DNA from: an uncultured Lysobacterales bacterium
GTDB taxonomy: Bacteria; Pseudomonadota; Gammaproteobacteria; Xanthomonadales; SZUA-36
Direction of reading: 5' to 3'
Length of the DNA stretch: 64,000 nt
NCBI GenBank assembly: GCA_937924405.1
Contig: CALDVW010000077.1
Span: 1 to 64,000, forward strand
Shown here piece by piece: positions 16,435 to 26,294 of the stretch. Within the stretch, counting starts at the first letter, position 1. Every line of letters starts with the position of its first letter. A program made the translations under genes and the position numbers. A model generated the notes under the pieces. The model worked only from the letters and a program-made list of their open reading frames with translations, did not search any database and had not been told where the DNA came from.

Positions 16435-17059
16435 TTCAACCCGCAAAACGTTGATCGACACGGCGATCGAAATGAACCGTTGCGGCCTGAACCAGGGCAC
16501 AGCCGGAAATATCAGCATCCGGTTTGAGGATGGCATGCTGATCACGCCCGCCGCAATGGAGTATTCCGGCCTGGAGCCGGACGACATTGTTTTTGTCCAC
16601 GGCGATGGAAACTCCACCGGAAGATGCCGGCCATCCAGTGAATGGCGCTTTCACCTGGATATTTACCGGAATCGGCCAGATGCCCGCGCCGTGTTGCATG
16701 CGCACCCTGCACATAGCACGGCCCTGGCATGCATGCACGAGCCCATACCGGCTTTTCATTACATGGTGGCCATCGCTGGCGGACGGAATATCCGCTGTGC
16801 GCCCTATGCGACGTTTGGCACCCAGGAACTTTCCGATCTTGTGGTCGCTGCGCTGAGCGGACGCAAAGCCTGCCTGATGGCCAATCATGGCCTGCTGTGC
16901 CTGGAAAAAGACCTGGGCGCGGCCCTGGCCCTGGCCATTGAAGTGGAACAATTGGCCAAAACCTATTTGCACTGCCTGGGTATGGGGCGCGCGGTGATTC
17001 TGGAAGATGCGGAAATGGCCCGGGTGATCCGCAAGTTCGAAGGCTACCGGGAGCCGTGA
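16427..17059 (+). CDS. Class II aldolase, probably 5-methylthioribulose-1-phosphate aldolase
   Basis: A 210-aa class II aldolase/adducin-family enzyme. Zinc ligands are seen at His91 and His93 (HAHPAH) and His154 (ANHGLL). A glutamate at residue 72 (SSEW) is in the catalytic position. It would pass for fuculose-phosphate aldolase on similarity alone. Coupling to mtnA by the overlap ATGACTGA suggests the DHAP-shunt aldolase (Ald2 type), which splits 5-methylthioribulose-1-phosphate into DHAP and 2-methylthioacetaldehyde. GGAGG precedes this ATG, which decides against the longer frame starting inside mtnA. An MtnB dehydratase is related in fold but would normally be accompanied by mtnC/mtnD. 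Confidence 0.82.
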   Translation: MTDSTRKTLIDTAIEMNRCGLNQGTAGNISIRFEDGMLITPAAMEYSGLEPDDIVFVHGDGNSTGRCRPSSEWRFHLDIYRNRPDARAVLHAHPAHSTALACMHEPIPAFHYMVAIAGGRNIRCAPYATFGTQELSDLVVAALSGRKACLMANHGLLCLEKDLGAALALAIEVEQLAKTYLHCLGMGRAVILEDAEMARVIRKFEGYREP

Positions 17060-17077
17060 ATCATTTTCTGATTTCGA

Positions 17078-18166
17078 TCAGGGGCTTTCACCTGTAAATA
17101 CTCTGCGTGCCCTGCTTCCTAGCTGGGTCAATATGACGTAATTGATGGTGCCCGCGAGTTCCGCAACTTCCTCCAGCGTGATGTCGGGGCCGACCAGGTC
17201 CACCAGGCAGCCCGGTTGCACCAGCTGAGCAGGCACATTTGTAACGTCCAGCATAATCAGGTCCATCGAGACTCTGCCGACGACGGGAACGCGGTGCCCG
17301 CTGATGGCTGCGATGCCCCGGTTGCCCAGTGACCAGGGATAACCATCCGCATAGCCCGTCCCCACGGTCGCGATGCGCATGCCGGGTTTTGCAATGTAGC
17401 TGGCGCCGTAACCCACGGGAGACTGCTGGCTGATTTCCCGCAACTGGAGGATTCTGCTTTGCCAGCGCAGAACCGGCTTGAAAGGCGGTTCGCCTTCCAG
17501 GTAGGGATTACCGCCGAACAGGGCGATACCCACCCGCGCCATGTCGCCCGAATACTTTTTGCCCAGCAGGGCGCCTGCCGAATTGCCAATACTGGTGGGC
17601 GCTGCAGGCAACAATTTTCGCAAATCGTCGAACAGCTTCAGCTGGGCATCCGACATGCCGGAGTCCGAGTCGTCGGCGCAGGCGAAATGGGTCATGACAT
17701 AGCGTATGTCCAGCCAGTCCATGTGATCGCCGGATCCAACAAAAGCGACCATTTCCTCCTTGCCGAAACCGAGCCGTGTCATCCCCGTGTCGATATGAAA
17801 AACGGCAGCCAGGGGCTCGCCGATGCGGCGGGCGGTTTCCGCCCATACAAGGCCTTGTTGCGGTGATATCAGAACCGGAATCAGACGGTGGTCGAGAAAT
17901 GCCCCCGTGCTTGGTTCGGTGACCCCTTCGAAGACGAAAATTTCAACGTCCGGCAGCAGGGAGCGCAGCGTGATGCCCTCTCGATGCGTGGCCGTAAAGA
18001 ATTGTTTGCAGCCGGCTTTCCACAAGGCGGGTGCGATCTTTTCAATGCCCAGGCCATAGGCGTCAGCCTTGACTACCGCTGCACAAGATGCGGGCTTCAG
18101 GCGCTCAGAGCACAGCCTGTAGTTTGTCGAGAGCGCATCGAGATCGACAGTGATCAGGGTGCTCAC
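17078..18166 (-). CDS. alr: Alanine racemase
   Basis: A 362-aa PLP enzyme that interconverts L- and D-alanine for peptidoglycan. The PLP lysine is Lys33 in VVKADAYGLG. VGYGASYIA and VGTGYADGYPW carry the conserved C-terminal-domain region. Length is standard. It starts at GTG 18166 and lies 18 bp downstream of the aldehyde dehydrogenase gene on the same strand, so the two are likely cotranscribed. It is convergent with the aldolase gene. Confidence 0.92.
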   Translation of the reverse strand: MSTLITVDLDALSTNYRLCSERLKPASCAAVVKADAYGLGIEKIAPALWKAGCKQFFTATHREGITLRSLLPDVEIFVFEGVTEPSTGAFLDHRLIPVLISPQQGLVWAETARRIGEPLAAVFHIDTGMTRLGFGKEEMVAFVGSGDHMDWLDIRYVMTHFACADDSDSGMSDAQLKLFDDLRKLLPAAPTSIGNSAGALLGKKYSGDMARVGIALFGGNPYLEGEPPFKPVLRWQSRILQLREISQQSPVGYGASYIAKPGMRIATVGTGYADGYPWSLGNRGIAAISGHRVPVVGRVSMDLIMLDVTNVPAQLVQPGCLVDLVGPDITLEEVAELAGTINYVILTQLGSRARRVFTGESP

Positions 18167-18184
18167 GAGTTGCTTTGTCTCCGC

Positions 18185-19606
18185 TCAGGCACCCATCACC
18201 GCTTTGGTTTCCAGGAAATCCTCGATACCATGCGCGCCCCATTCACGGCCGTTGCCTGATTGTTTATACCCGCCAAAAGGTGCCAGTACATCGGTCGGGG
18301 CTCCGTTGATATGAACCATGCCGGTACGCAGCCTGCGGGCAACAGTCATGGCTTCGGTTGCACTTCCGCCCCAGACATAACCGGACAACCCGTAAGGTGA
18401 ATCATTGGCAATGGCGACCGCCTGGTCGATATCACTGTATGGGAGCATGCACAGCACCGGCCCGAAAATCTCCTCGCGGGCTATGGTCATGTCATTGTTT
18501 ACATCGCGAAAAACAGTGGGTTTGACGTAGTAGCCGGTTTCCAGGCCCTCCGGCTTGCCCGGGCCGCCGGCGACAACCCTGGCGCCCTCTGCAATACCTG
18601 CATTGATCAGGTTCTGAATCTTGTCGTACTGAACTTCGCTGATAACAGGACCGATATCGCTGCCTTCTTCAGTCGGGTCGCCGGGATGAATTTCGGATGC
18701 GACCGAGGCCGCAATGGCGACGGCTTCCTCGTACAGCTTCTCGGGAACCAGCATCCGGCTGGGTGCGTTGCAGGACTGACCGGAATTGTGAAACATGCCA
18801 TGGACACCACTCGAAACCGCCTCATTGAGGGGTGCGTTTTCCAGGATGATATTGGCTGACTTGCCGCCCAGTTCCTGCGCCACTCTTTTAACGGAATCAG
18901 CGGCAGCCTTGGCGACCAGGATTCCGGCGCGGGTAGAACCGGTGAAAGATATCATGTCGATATCGGGGTGTTTGCACAGGGCGGCGCCCACTCCCGGCCC
19001 GTCGCCGTGGACGAGATTGAATACACCGGCCGGGACCCCTGCTTCGTGCAATACCTCGGCAAACAGCGTAGCGTTAACCGGAGCAATTTCACTGGGTTTC
19101 AAAACAACAGTGCAGCCGGCGGCCAGGGCCGGCGCCACTTTGCAGACGATCTGGTTGATGGGCCAGTTCCAGGGCGTGATCAGGCCGCAAACTCCAATGG
19201 GTTCTTTCAGCACTGTGGAATTACCGGCGGCCTCCTCCAGCTCCAGGCTTTGCAAGGCGGAAATTGCCGCTCTGAGGTGCCCGAGTCCGGAGCCGGTCTG
19301 CGCGCGCTGCGAAAACGGGGTTGGTGCACCCATCTCAGACGTGATGGCCTCGGCGATGTCGTTCCAGCGGGTTTTGTAGACGTCCACGATCCGGTTAAGA
19401 AGATCAATTCTTTGCTCGACGGTCCACTGCGAGAATGCAGTGAAGGCCGCGCGGGCCGCGGCCACCGCCCGGTCTACTTCTTCACCGCTGCCGAAGGCGA
19501 CCTTGCCGATAGTTTCCTCGGTAGCGGGATTGATGATGTCATGGTTCGTTGCGGCGCTGGATTCTACCCATTCACCATCGATGTAATTCCGGGTGCAGTC
19601 GTACAT
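18185..19606 (-). CDS. NAD(P)-dependent aldehyde dehydrogenase
   Basis: A 473-aa ALDH-superfamily enzyme. The cofactor region is TPWNWPINQIVCKVAPALAA followed by VLKPSE and SFTGST. The general-base glutamate is in QELGGKSANI, and the nucleophile Cys is in NSGQSCNAPSR. The substrate is not readable from sequence. Oxidation of the methylthio-aldehyde from the neighbouring aldolase is one possibility, though alr lies between them. ATG 19606 has a modest CAGG upstream. It is divergent from the CoA-ligase/formate dehydrogenase operon, with about 160 bp of shared control region. Confidence 0.9.
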   Translation of the reverse strand: MYDCTRNYIDGEWVESSAATNHDIINPATEETIGKVAFGSGEEVDRAVAAARAAFTAFSQWTVEQRIDLLNRIVDVYKTRWNDIAEAITSEMGAPTPFSQRAQTGSGLGHLRAAISALQSLELEEAAGNSTVLKEPIGVCGLITPWNWPINQIVCKVAPALAAGCTVVLKPSEIAPVNATLFAEVLHEAGVPAGVFNLVHGDGPGVGAALCKHPDIDMISFTGSTRAGILVAKAAADSVKRVAQELGGKSANIILENAPLNEAVSSGVHGMFHNSGQSCNAPSRMLVPEKLYEEAVAIAASVASEIHPGDPTEEGSDIGPVISEVQYDKIQNLINAGIAEGARVVAGGPGKPEGLETGYYVKPTVFRDVNNDMTIAREEIFGPVLCMLPYSDIDQAVAIANDSPYGLSGYVWGGSATEAMTVARRLRTGMVHINGAPTDVLAPFGGYKQSGNGREWGAHGIEDFLETKAVMGA

Positions 19607-19768
19607 TTGTCATTACCTGTCTGGAAAAGTGCGGGATATTGACTACATATAAGGCCTCTATTATCCCAGCCCAAGACTCGAAAGACACTGGCGTTTGTTC
19701 GCAAAGCGGATTAAATTGATCCATTCGCACGCTTGAGCTTATCTATTGCAACGGGAAAGGAATTATTA

Positions 19769-21391
19769 ATGTTAGGTTTGATGCAAGACTACCCCCTGCT
19801 GGCGCACACCATTCTTGACCACGGGGCGCTGAATCACGGAGAGCGCGAAATGGTAACCCGCAGCGTGGAGGGGCCGATTCGGCGAACCACGCTGGCCGAC
19901 GTGCGCAGACGTTCTCTCAGGGTAGCCAGGGCGCTGGAGCTGGAAGGCGTGAAACTGGGTGACCGCATTGCAACCATGGCGTGGAACACCGAGCGCCATC
20001 TGGAGGTGTGGTTCGGAATCATGGGCAACGGTGCGATCTATCACACCCTGAATCCGCGCCTTTTCGCCGAGCAGCTTGATTACATCGTCAATCATGCCGA
20101 AGACGAGATCATGTTTGTCGACCTCACCTTTGTGCCCATCGTGGAAGCACTCCAAAGCAAGTTCGGGACTGTCAGGAAGTACATCCTGTTGACGGATTCT
20201 GAACACATGCCCGAGACGAACCTACCCAACGCTGTGGCCTACGAAGACTGGATCGATTCGGCCGATGACGATTTCATATGGAAGTCATTCGATGAAAACA
20301 CGGCAGCCGGTCTGTGCTACACCTCGGGTACCACGGGCAATCCCAAGGGGGTGCTGTATTCTCATCGGTCCAACGTTCTGCACGGACTCATGGTCAACCA
20401 GCCGGATGTGTTCGGGCTGAAATCCGAGGATGTGATCTTGGCCATCGTCCCCATGTTTCACGCCAATGCCTGGGCTTTGAGCTTCGCGGCGCCGGCGGCA
20501 GGCGCCAAGATGGTGATGCCGGGCGCCGGCATGGACGGCAAGAGCATCTACGAATTACTGGAAACCGAGAAGGTCAATTGCACGGCCGCTGTGCCGACGG
20601 TCTGGCTGGGTTTGCTTCAATACCTGGAAGAAACCGGCCAGAAACTACCGTACCTGGAAAAAGTCGTTATCGGGGGTGCAGCAGTTCCGCCGATGATGAT
20701 CCGTAAGTTCGAACTGGATTATGGCGTGGAAGTTATCCATGGCTGGGGCATGACGGAAATGTCGCCGCTCGGCACCACCGGCAAAATGAAAAACGCGACC
20801 TCCCACCTGGACCAGGAAGCCCGCCTGAAGTTGAAAGAGAAGCAGGGCAGGACACCGTACGGGGTTGAAATGAAAGTTGTCGACGACGATGGCAACGACC
20901 TGCCGCGCGATGGCAAGTCCGCAGGCCACCTGCTGGTGAAAGGGCCTTGTGTATCCAGCGGCTATTTCAGACTGGACGAGCAGACGCTGAGCGATGGCGG
21001 CTGGTTCGATACCGGAGATATCGCGAACATCGATCCGCTCGGCTTTATGCAGATTACCGACCGCGACAAGGACGTGATCAAATCCGGTGGTGAGTGGATT
21101 TCTTCGATTGACGTTGAAAACGCTGCCGTGGGCTGCCCGGGTGTAACCGAGGCCGCGGTGATCGGTTTATCCCATCCCAAGTGGACTGAAAGGCCATTGC
21201 TCATTGTTGTCAGGGACGCGGGCTCCGATTTGGAGGCGGATGCTGTACTGGCTTACCTTGATGGAAAAATTGCAAAGTGGTGGATACCGGATGACGTCGT
21301 GTTCGTTGACGAGATTCCACACACGGCGACCGGAAAAATCCAGAAGATGAGCTTGCGCGAGCAGTTCAAGGATTTCGAATTCTCAAAATAG
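19769..21391 (+). CDS. Acyl-CoA synthetase (AMP-forming, AlkK/DmdB-like)
   Basis: A 540-aa ANL-superfamily CoA ligase. The ATP motif is [16 protein letters not shown] near residue 185. [11 protein letters not shown] follows near 327, with DTGDIA and the C-terminal lysine motif [15 protein letters not shown]. The opening [11 protein letters not shown] resembles the clade holding medium-chain ligases and the methylmercaptopropionate ligase DmdB. ATG 19769 is chosen because AAAGGA lies just upstream and this opening is typical. fdsG follows after 7 bp, so the gene heads the formate dehydrogenase operon, which is unusual. Confidence 0.88.
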   Translation: MLGLMQDYPLLAHTILDHGALNHGEREMVTRSVEGPIRRTTLADVRRRSLRVARALELEGVKLGDRIATMAWNTERHLEVWFGIMGNGAIYHTLNPRLFAEQLDYIVNHAEDEIMFVDLTFVPIVEALQSKFGTVRKYILLTDSEHMPETNLPNAVAYEDWIDSADDDFIWKSFDENTAAGLCYTSGTTGNPKGVLYSHRSNVLHGLMVNQPDVFGLKSEDVILAIVPMFHANAWALSFAAPAAGAKMVMPGAGMDGKSIYELLETEKVNCTAAVPTVWLGLLQYLEETGQKLPYLEKVVIGGAAVPPMMIRKFELDYGVEVIHGWGMTEMSPLGTTGKMKNATSHLDQEARLKLKEKQGRTPYGVEMKVVDDDGNDLPRDGKSAGHLLVKGPCVSSGYFRLDEQTLSDGGWFDTGDIANIDPLGFMQITDRDKDVIKSGGEWISSIDVENAAVGCPGVTEAAVIGLSHPKWTERPLLIVVRDAGSDLEADAVLAYLDGKIAKWWIPDDVVFVDEIPHTATGKIQKMSLREQFKDFEFSK

Positions 21392-21398
21392 GAAAGAC

Positions 21399-21878
21399 AT
21401 GAATTCTTCAGCCGTCTCACTCCAGGAAATCGTTGAATCAACGGTCGAGGCCCATCGCGGCAAGATCGGGCCGCTGATGCCGGTCCTGCATTCGATTCAG
21501 GAAAAGCTGGGATATATCCCCGGAGAGGCCGTGCCGATGATCGGCAGGCTGATGAACCTGTCGAGGGCGGAAATTCACGGAGTGATGAGCTTTTATCACG
21601 ATTTTCGCAGCGAGCCTGCAGGGGATCACGTTATTCACCTTTGCCGCGCAGAGGCTTGCCAGGCCATGGGTTCGGCATTGCTGGAACAGCATGCGCGCGC
21701 GCGGTTGGGCGTGGAATTTGGCGAGACTACAGCAGACGGCCTGATTACACTCGAGCCGGTTTATTGCCTGGGCAACTGCGCCTGTTCGCCCTCGATTCGC
21801 ATCGATGACGATGTCTACGCACGGGTTTCCGCGGAGCAGTTCGATGAGTTGATCGCCCGGCTGCAGGGCGAGGAATGA
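21399..21878 (+). CDS. fdsG: NAD-dependent formate dehydrogenase, gamma subunit
   Basis: A 159-aa NuoE-like subunit with one [2Fe-2S] cluster. Its cysteines are in [11 protein letters not shown] (near 86-92) and [11 protein letters not shown] (near 126-132). It passes electrons between FdsB and the FdsA clusters in the cytoplasmic FdsABG complex. It overlaps fdsB by 4 bases (ATGA). Length and order (G, B, A) are standard for Cupriavidus/Rhodobacter-type soluble formate dehydrogenases. Confidence 0.93.
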   Translation: MNSSAVSLQEIVESTVEAHRGKIGPLMPVLHSIQEKLGYIPGEAVPMIGRLMNLSRAEIHGVMSFYHDFRSEPAGDHVIHLCRAEACQAMGSALLEQHARARLGVEFGETTADGLITLEPVYCLGNCACSPSIRIDDDVYARVSAEQFDELIARLQGEE

Positions 21879-23410
21879 TGGCGGTGAGAATATTCGTTCC
21901 CAAAGACGCCACTGCCTGTGCCCTTGGTGCGGATGCAGTGGCCGAATCAATACTGGCCGGCGCCGCCGGCAGGGAACTGGATATCGAGCTGGTTCGCAAT
22001 GGTTCGCGTGGCGCCTTCTGGCTGGAGCCGCTCGTTGAAGTGGAAACGCCGGCCGGGCGCATTGCATTCGGACCGGTTACAGCAGCGGATATAGAGGGAT
22101 TGTTCGAAGCCGGGTTTCCGGGAAATTCAGACCATGCTCTTTCACTGGGGCCGGTGGAAGGCATTGACTGGCTGGCGAGTCAGCAGCGCCTCACGTTTGC
22201 CAGGGCGGGCTGGACGGATCCTCTTTCACTAGGGGATTATCGCGCGCTGGGTGGGTACCAGGGACTGGAGCGGGCACTTGGGATGGAGCCGCAGGCCATT
22301 GTCGATGAAGTGAAAGAGTCCGGATTGAGGGGCAGGGGAGGGGCGGCCTTCCCCACCGGGATCAAGTGGCAGACCGTACTCGATACGGCGGCGGATCAGA
22401 AATACATTGTCGCCAACGCAGACGAAGGTGATTCCGGCACCTTCGCAGACCGCCTGCTGATGGAAGCCGACCCATACCAACTCATCGAAGGCATGACCAT
22501 TGCCGGTCTCGCGGTCGGTGCGACCGAAGGCTATATCTATTTGCGTTCGGAGTATCCACATAGCAGGACGGTGTTGACCGAAGCTATTTTGCGAGCCGAG
22601 CAGGAGGGTTATCTTGGAAACGGCATCCTTGGTTCGGACAGGAACTTTTCGCTGGAACTGAGGATCGGCGCAGGCGCCTATATCTGTGGCGAGGAAACCT
22701 CACTGCTGGACAGCCTGGAGGGCAAACGCGGCCTGATTCGCTTCAAGCCGCCGTTGCCGGCGATCGAGGGGTTGATGGGCAAACCGACGGTGGTGAACAA
22801 TGTTTTGTCACTGGGTGCTGTCAGTACCATCCTGGCTGAGGGGCCGGCTTTCTACCGTGATTTCGGAACCGGGCGGTCGCGCGGAACGCTCACCGTTCAA
22901 CTCGCCGGCAATATCCTGCGCGGTGGCCTGGTGGAGGTTCCGTTTGGGGTGACCCTGCGCGACCTGGTTGAAGGCTACGGCGGCGGCACCGCGAGCGGCA
23001 GGCCGGTTCGTGCGATCCAGGTCGGGGGACCGCTGGGCGCCTATCTGCCTGAATCACAATGGGATGTCACGCTTAACTATGGGGCGCTCGCAAATATTGA
23101 TGGCATGCTCGGGCACGGTGGTATCGTGGTATTTGACGACACCGTTGACATGGCCCGGCAGGCGCGCTTTGCGATGGAATTTTGCGCAGTTGAGTCCTGC
23201 GGGAAGTGCACGCCCTGCCGTGTCGGGTCGGTCCGGGGTGTCGAGGTTATCGACCGGATCATTGCCAACCAGGATCGTGAATTTAACCTCAGGGTTCTCG
23301 ATGACCTTTGTGACACACTGGAAAATGGCTCACTCTGTGCGATGGGCGGGTTGACGCCTTACCCGGTTCGCAGCGCGCTCAGACATTTCCCTGAAGATTT
23401 CGGAGACTGA
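21875..23410 (+). CDS. fdsB: NAD-dependent formate dehydrogenase, beta subunit
   Basis: A 511-aa NuoF-like diaphorase subunit that reduces NAD+. The N-terminal 110 residues form a degenerate thioredoxin-like region. They are followed by the NADH/FMN site (GLRGRGGAAFPTGIKW, and the GAGAYICGEETSLLDSLEG region). The C-terminal [4Fe-4S] site is ESCGKCTPCRVG with the fourth Cys in GSLCAMGG. Two ATG codons (21875, 21878) are possible starts. It is translationally coupled to fdsG and 5 bp from fdsA. Confidence 0.93.
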   Translation: MMAVRIFVPKDATACALGADAVAESILAGAAGRELDIELVRNGSRGAFWLEPLVEVETPAGRIAFGPVTAADIEGLFEAGFPGNSDHALSLGPVEGIDWLASQQRLTFARAGWTDPLSLGDYRALGGYQGLERALGMEPQAIVDEVKESGLRGRGGAAFPTGIKWQTVLDTAADQKYIVANADEGDSGTFADRLLMEADPYQLIEGMTIAGLAVGATEGYIYLRSEYPHSRTVLTEAILRAEQEGYLGNGILGSDRNFSLELRIGAGAYICGEETSLLDSLEGKRGLIRFKPPLPAIEGLMGKPTVVNNVLSLGAVSTILAEGPAFYRDFGTGRSRGTLTVQLAGNILRGGLVEVPFGVTLRDLVEGYGGGTASGRPVRAIQVGGPLGAYLPESQWDVTLNYGALANIDGMLGHGGIVVFDDTVDMARQARFAMEFCAVESCGKCTPCRVGSVRGVEVIDRIIANQDREFNLRVLDDLCDTLENGSLCAMGGLTPYPVRSALRHFPEDFGD

Positions 23411-23415
23411 TCGAT

Positions 23416-26259
23416 ATGTTCCAAAGCACACATGACGACATGGGCACGCCGGCTCCACTCAGGATCGGAGGACTGGTTTCCTTAACCGTCGATGGCCGTG
23501 AAGTAACCGTGCCGGAAAATTCTTCGGTGATGAGGGCAGCGGCACTGGCCGGTGTGAAAGTTCCCAAGTTGTGTGCGACGGACAGCCTGGATGCTTTTGG
23601 CTCCTGCCGGGTTTGCCTGGTTGAAATCGAAGGACGCAAGGGCTTTCCCGCATCCTGCACCACCACGGTGGAAGACGACATGGTGGTCAGCACCCGCTCG
23701 GACCGTCTGGATGACCTGCGCCGCAACGTGATTGAGCTGTACGTCTCAGATCATCCTCTGGATTGTGTTACCTGTTCCGCCAATGGCGATTGCGAATTGC
23801 AGGACGTTGCCGAATCACTGGGAGTGGAAAACAGCCGCTACGGCCTTGGCGGCGAAAGTCACCGCGGCGCAGACAAGGACACTTCAAATCCCTATTTCAC
23901 GTTTGACCCGTCCCAGTGCATTGTCTGTTATCGCTGTGTGCGGGCCTGCGATGACATCCAGGGAACATTTGCATTGACGGTCGATGGCCGCGGTTTCGCC
24001 TCGAAAGTCACTTCGGGGCAACTCGAGAATTTTATGGAATCGGACTGTGTATCCTGCGGCGCTTGCGTGGATCACTGCCCCACGGAAGCGCTGATGGAAA
24101 AATCGGTGATCGAGCAAGGCCTGCCCGAGCGCAGCGTCACCACGACATGTGCCTATTGTGGCGTCGGCTGTTCCTTCAATGCAGAACTTAAAGGCGATAC
24201 CGTTTTACGGATGACACCGGACAAAAATGGTCAGGCCAATGAGGGTCACGCCTGCATCAAGGGCCGCTTTGCATTCGGTTACGCCACCCACCAGGATCGA
24301 ATCACCAAGCCGATGATCCGTGACAGCATTGATGATCCCTGGCGTGAGGTCAGCTGGCAGGAGGCTTTCGATTACACAGCCACCCGCCTGCGGGCAATCC
24401 AGGACAAGTACGGAGCCAATAGCATCGGTGGGATTACCTCTTCGCGCTGCACCAACGAGGAAACCTACCTGGTCCAGAAAATGGTTCGTGCGGCTTTCGG
24501 TAACAACAACGTGGATACCTGTGCGCGAGTATGCCATTCACCAACCGGTTACGGGTTGAAAACCACGCTGGGTGAATCTGCCGGTACCCAGGCTTTCAAT
24601 TCAGTGGCGCAAGCGGATGTCGTGATGGTGATGGGGGCGAACCCCAGCGACGCGCACCCGGTTTTTGCTTCCCGTTTGAAACACCGCCTGCGTGAAGGCG
24701 CCCGGCTGATCGTGGTCGATCCACGCCGTATCGACCTGGTGAATTCGCCACACATCCGGGCGGATCACCACCTGGCATTACGGCCGGGCAGTAACGTGGC
24801 CTTTATTAACGCAATGGCTCACGTGGTGGTGACAGAAGGCCTCGATAATCGCGAATTCATAGACCAGCGTTGCGAAAACGAGGCCTGGTTGAAATGGCGA
24901 GATTTCATCAGTGGCGAACAGAATTCACCGGAATCCACCGAGCGTATCACCGGTATTCCCGCATCCGAGCTACGGGCTGCGGCCCGGTTGTTTGCGGAGG
25001 CACCGAATGCCGCTATTTATTACGGACTGGGCGTTTCGGAACACAGCCAGGGTTCGACTACCGTGATGGGTATCGCCAACCTGGCCATGGCCACCGGAAA
25101 CCTGGGGCGCGAAGGCGTGGGTGTGAACCCGTTACGCGGGCAGAACAATGTGCAGGGTTCCTGCGATATGGGCTCTTTCCCCCATGAACTGCCCGGTTAC
25201 CGGCATATATCCGATCCGGCGGTGAGAAACCTGTTCGAGAATGAGTGGAATGTTCAACTGCTTCCCGAACCGGGATTGCGGATACCAAACATGTTCGATG
25301 CGTCGATCGGAGGTCATTTCAAGGGGCTTTACGTTCAGGGAGAGGACGTCGCCCAGAGTGACCCGAACACCCATCACGTCGAAAAAGCCATGCGCTCACT
25401 GGAGTGCCTGGTCGTGCAGGACCTGTTCCTGAATGAAACAGCCAGATTTGCTCACGTTTTCCTGCCCGGATCATCTTTTCTGGAGAAAAATGGCACCTTC
25501 ACCAACGCAGAAAGGCGAATCTCGATGGTCAGAAAAGCCATAAAGCCCCTGGCCGGGATGGAAGACTGGGAAGTCACCATGGCTCTCAGCGAGGCCATGG
25601 GCTACCCGATGAACTATTCGCATCCTGCCGAGATCATGGACGAGATCGCCCGGCTGACCCCGACTTTTGCCGGGGTCAGCTACGCCAAGCTGGACCGGCT
25701 GGGCAGTATTCAGTGGCCTTGCAACGATGAGGCTCCCGAGGGGACGCCCACGATGCATGTCGATGAGTTTGTACGCGGCAAAGGCTACTTCGCCATCACG
25801 GGGTTCGTGCCGACTGACGAGCGGGCCACCCGCAAATACCCCCTGTTGATGACAACCGGCCGCATTCTGTCGCAATACAATGTGGGGGCGCAGACCCGGC
25901 GCACAGCCAATTCGGAGTTTTACAGCGAGGACGTGCTTGAGATTCATCCGTTTGACGCGGAAGAGCGAGGTATCTGCGAAGGCGATTGGTGTGGCGTGGC
26001 AAGCAGGGCCGGAGAAACGGTGCTGCGCGCGGTAATCACCGAACGTGTTCAGCCTGGTGTCGTCTACACGACATTTCATTTCCCCTCGAGCGGCGCTAAC
26101 GTGATCACGACCGATAACTCCGACTGGGCCACCAACTGTCCCGAATACAAGGTTACCGCGGTACAGGTGACACACGTGACTGAGCCTTCCCGGTGGCAAA
26201 AGGAATATCGAGAGTTCGCCAGCAGGCAGGAGCAGTTGCTGGACAAGGCCCGGGCCTGA
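23416..26259 (+). CDS. fdsA: NAD-dependent formate dehydrogenase, alpha (molybdenum) subunit
   Basis: A 947-aa catalytic subunit. The N-terminus carries a [2Fe-2S] cluster (C53, C64, C67, C81) and a His/Cys [4Fe-4S] site (H113, C117, C120, C126). Two ferredoxin-type clusters follow (C168-C178 and C211-C221), then the catalytic-domain [4Fe-4S] (C245, C248, C252, C280). The active-site metal ligand is Cys373-His374 in CARVCHSPTG, so this is a Cys enzyme, not a selenoprotein. It oxidises formate to CO2 at a bis-MGD molybdenum (or tungsten) centre. The fdsG-fdsB-fdsA order and the following fdhD-fdsD are diagnostic. Confidence 0.95.
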   Translation: MFQSTHDDMGTPAPLRIGGLVSLTVDGREVTVPENSSVMRAAALAGVKVPKLCATDSLDAFGSCRVCLVEIEGRKGFPASCTTTVEDDMVVSTRSDRLDDLRRNVIELYVSDHPLDCVTCSANGDCELQDVAESLGVENSRYGLGGESHRGADKDTSNPYFTFDPSQCIVCYRCVRACDDIQGTFALTVDGRGFASKVTSGQLENFMESDCVSCGACVDHCPTEALMEKSVIEQGLPERSVTTTCAYCGVGCSFNAELKGDTVLRMTPDKNGQANEGHACIKGRFAFGYATHQDRITKPMIRDSIDDPWREVSWQEAFDYTATRLRAIQDKYGANSIGGITSSRCTNEETYLVQKMVRAAFGNNNVDTCARVCHSPTGYGLKTTLGESAGTQAFNSVAQADVVMVMGANPSDAHPVFASRLKHRLREGARLIVVDPRRIDLVNSPHIRADHHLALRPGSNVAFINAMAHVVVTEGLDNREFIDQRCENEAWLKWRDFISGEQNSPESTERITGIPASELRAAARLFAEAPNAAIYYGLGVSEHSQGSTTVMGIANLAMATGNLGREGVGVNPLRGQNNVQGSCDMGSFPHELPGYRHISDPAVRNLFENEWNVQLLPEPGLRIPNMFDASIGGHFKGLYVQGEDVAQSDPNTHHVEKAMRSLECLVVQDLFLNETARFAHVFLPGSSFLEKNGTFTNAERRISMVRKAIKPLAGMEDWEVTMALSEAMGYPMNYSHPAEIMDEIARLTPTFAGVSYAKLDRLGSIQWPCNDEAPEGTPTMHVDEFVRGKGYFAITGFVPTDERATRKYPLLMTTGRILSQYNVGAQTRRTANSEFYSEDVLEIHPFDAEERGICEGDWCGVASRAGETVLRAVITERVQPGVVYTTFHFPSSGANVITTDNSDWATNCPEYKVTAVQVTHVTEPSRWQKEYREFASRQEQLLDKARA

Positions 26260-26294
26260 ACCCTGAAGTTGTGAGCACCAGCCGCGGAGTTTCA

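Noticed and set aside
16436-16972. 178-codon minus-strand open frame opposite the aldolase
   Set aside because: The aldolase has complete zinc ligands and is coupled to mtnA. The antisense frame has no domain.
24517-24545. Selenocysteine site in formate dehydrogenase
   Set aside because: The active-site codon is Cys (CARVCHSP) and no in-frame TGA is present, so this is a Cys enzyme.
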